Shown here: positions 6,561 to 6,972 of the stretch, in pieces | How the letters are laid out: every line of letters begins with the position of its first letter | How positions within the stretch are numbered: the stretch's first letter is position 1 | Assembly (NCBI GenBank): GCA_017860085.1 | Contig: JAFNAJ010000261.1 | Span: 1-6,972 of the forward strand | Length of the DNA: 6,972 nucleotides | Reading direction: 5' to 3' | Source: Acidobacteriota bacterium | GTDB lineage: Bacteria > Acidobacteriota > Vicinamibacteria > Vicinamibacterales > JAFNAJ01 | The notes under the pieces: model-generated | What the model was told of the DNA's origin: nothing | Databases searched by the model: none | What the model saw: the letters and a program-made list of their open reading frames with translations, nothing else | Translations under genes and position numbers: made by a program

Positions 6561-6972
6561 ATGTCGCACGCTTCCGCGCCTGCTCAAGCCACGCCCGCCA
6601 TGCGTCAGTACCTCGACGCCAAGCGCGAGTACCGCGACGCCATCGTGTTTTTCCGGATGGGCGACTTCTACGAGATGTTCTACGAAGACGCGCTCACCGC
6701 CGCGCGCGTCCTCGAATTGACGCTGACGTCGCGATCGCGAGACGCGAGCGGGGCCGCGATTCCGATGTGCGGGGTTCCTTACCACGCCGCGGATGGCTAC
6801 ATCGCGCGACTGGTAAAGAAGGGCTTCCGGGTCGCGATTTGTGAGCAGGTGGAGGACCCGCGAAAGGCCCGAGGCCTGGTCAAGCGATCGGTCGTTCGCG
6901 TCGTCTCGCCGGGGACGCTCATCGACGCCAGCTACCTCGACGCTCGTGAGCCATCCTTCATCGTGGCCATCG
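6561..6972 (+). CDS. mutS: DNA mismatch repair protein MutS, N-terminal part (runs off the right edge)
   Basis: MutS recognises base mismatches and small loops in newly replicated DNA and recruits MutL in an ATP-dependent way. Only 137 complete codons are present, covering most of the mismatch-binding domain I. Residues 14-40 (MRQYLDAKREYRDAIVFFRMGDFYEMF, split as MRQYLDAKREYRD and AIVFFRMGDFYEMF) contain the Phe36-x-Glu38 motif whose Phe stacks on the mismatched base; its numbering coincides with Escherichia coli MutS. The conserved IPMCGVPYHA (67-76), YIARLVKKGFRVAICEQVEDP (split around residue 90) and VVRVVSPGT (111-119) follow. ATG 6561 is preferred, giving a short Ala/Pro-rich leader like other MutS proteins; ATG 6600 is a possible alternative. 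The Shine-Dalgarno is weak (AGGG at 6544-6547). The clamp, core and ATPase domains lie outside the window. Confidence 0.97.
   Translation, partial: MSHASAPAQATPAMRQYLDAKREYRDAIVFFRMGDFYEMFYEDALTAARVLELTLTSRSRDASGAAIPMCGVPYHAADGYIARLVKKGFRVAICEQVEDPRKARGLVKRSVVRVVSPGTLIDASYLDAREPSFIVAI

Noticed and set aside
6325..6785. Open frames across the tsaB/mutS boundary (6325-6720 plus, 6525-6785 minus)
   Set aside because: Both conflict with strongly recognised TsaB and MutS N-terminal motifs and show no plausible product.
1..6972. Mobile element, CRISPR array, tRNA or phage/defence island
   Set aside because: No repeats, transposase or integrase motifs, RNA-gene-like segments or anomalous composition were seen; every gene with a recognised function is chromosomal housekeeping or signalling.

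Overview
The window is a GC-rich, gene-dense stretch of a bacterial chromosome with housekeeping content. It has one large plus-strand sensor kinase on the left, a five-gene minus-strand cluster in the middle, and the beginning of mutS on the plus strand at the right edge. I see no mobile elements, CRISPR arrays, RNA genes or plasmid features. The strong GC bias, long spurious open frames antisense to real genes, GTG starts and the NtrY-like kinase suggest a high-GC Gram-negative-type lineage. Acidobacteriota (Vicinamibacteria-like) is my best guess, but it is an inference from gene content and style only.

Left region (1-3351, +): a very large NtrY-like membrane histidine kinase. Its reading frame is open to the left edge, so the true start may lie outside the window. 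It has about eight N-terminal membrane segments and a large extracytoplasmic domain, followed by a second two-helix sensor module, HAMP, HisKA and HATPase domains. No response regulator follows; the next gene is convergent after only 10 bp.

Middle region (3362-6488, -): transcription runs right to left through tsaB (t6A tRNA modification), rimI (N-terminal acetyltransferase), a DUF465/YdcH-type small helical protein, psd and pssA. tsaB/rimI and psd/pssA are each joined by a 4-base ATGA stop/start overlap, indicating translational coupling. The DUF465 gene sits between these pairs, with about 80-bp gaps on each side, an excellent Shine-Dalgarno and a possible promoter of its own. PssA makes phosphatidylserine from CDP-diacylglycerol and serine; Psd decarboxylates it to phosphatidylethanolamine. 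Together they form the last two steps of PE synthesis.

Right region (6489-6972): a 72-bp divergent intergenic segment carries an extended -10 promoter pointing toward mutS. The N-terminal 137 codons of mutS follow, including the Phe-x-Glu mismatch-reading motif, and run off the window.

No undescribed defence or mobile system is evident. The most unusual item is the N-terminal architecture of the kinase. Smaller curiosities are the mix of tRNA-modification and phospholipid genes on one strand and an atypical substitution in TsaB.
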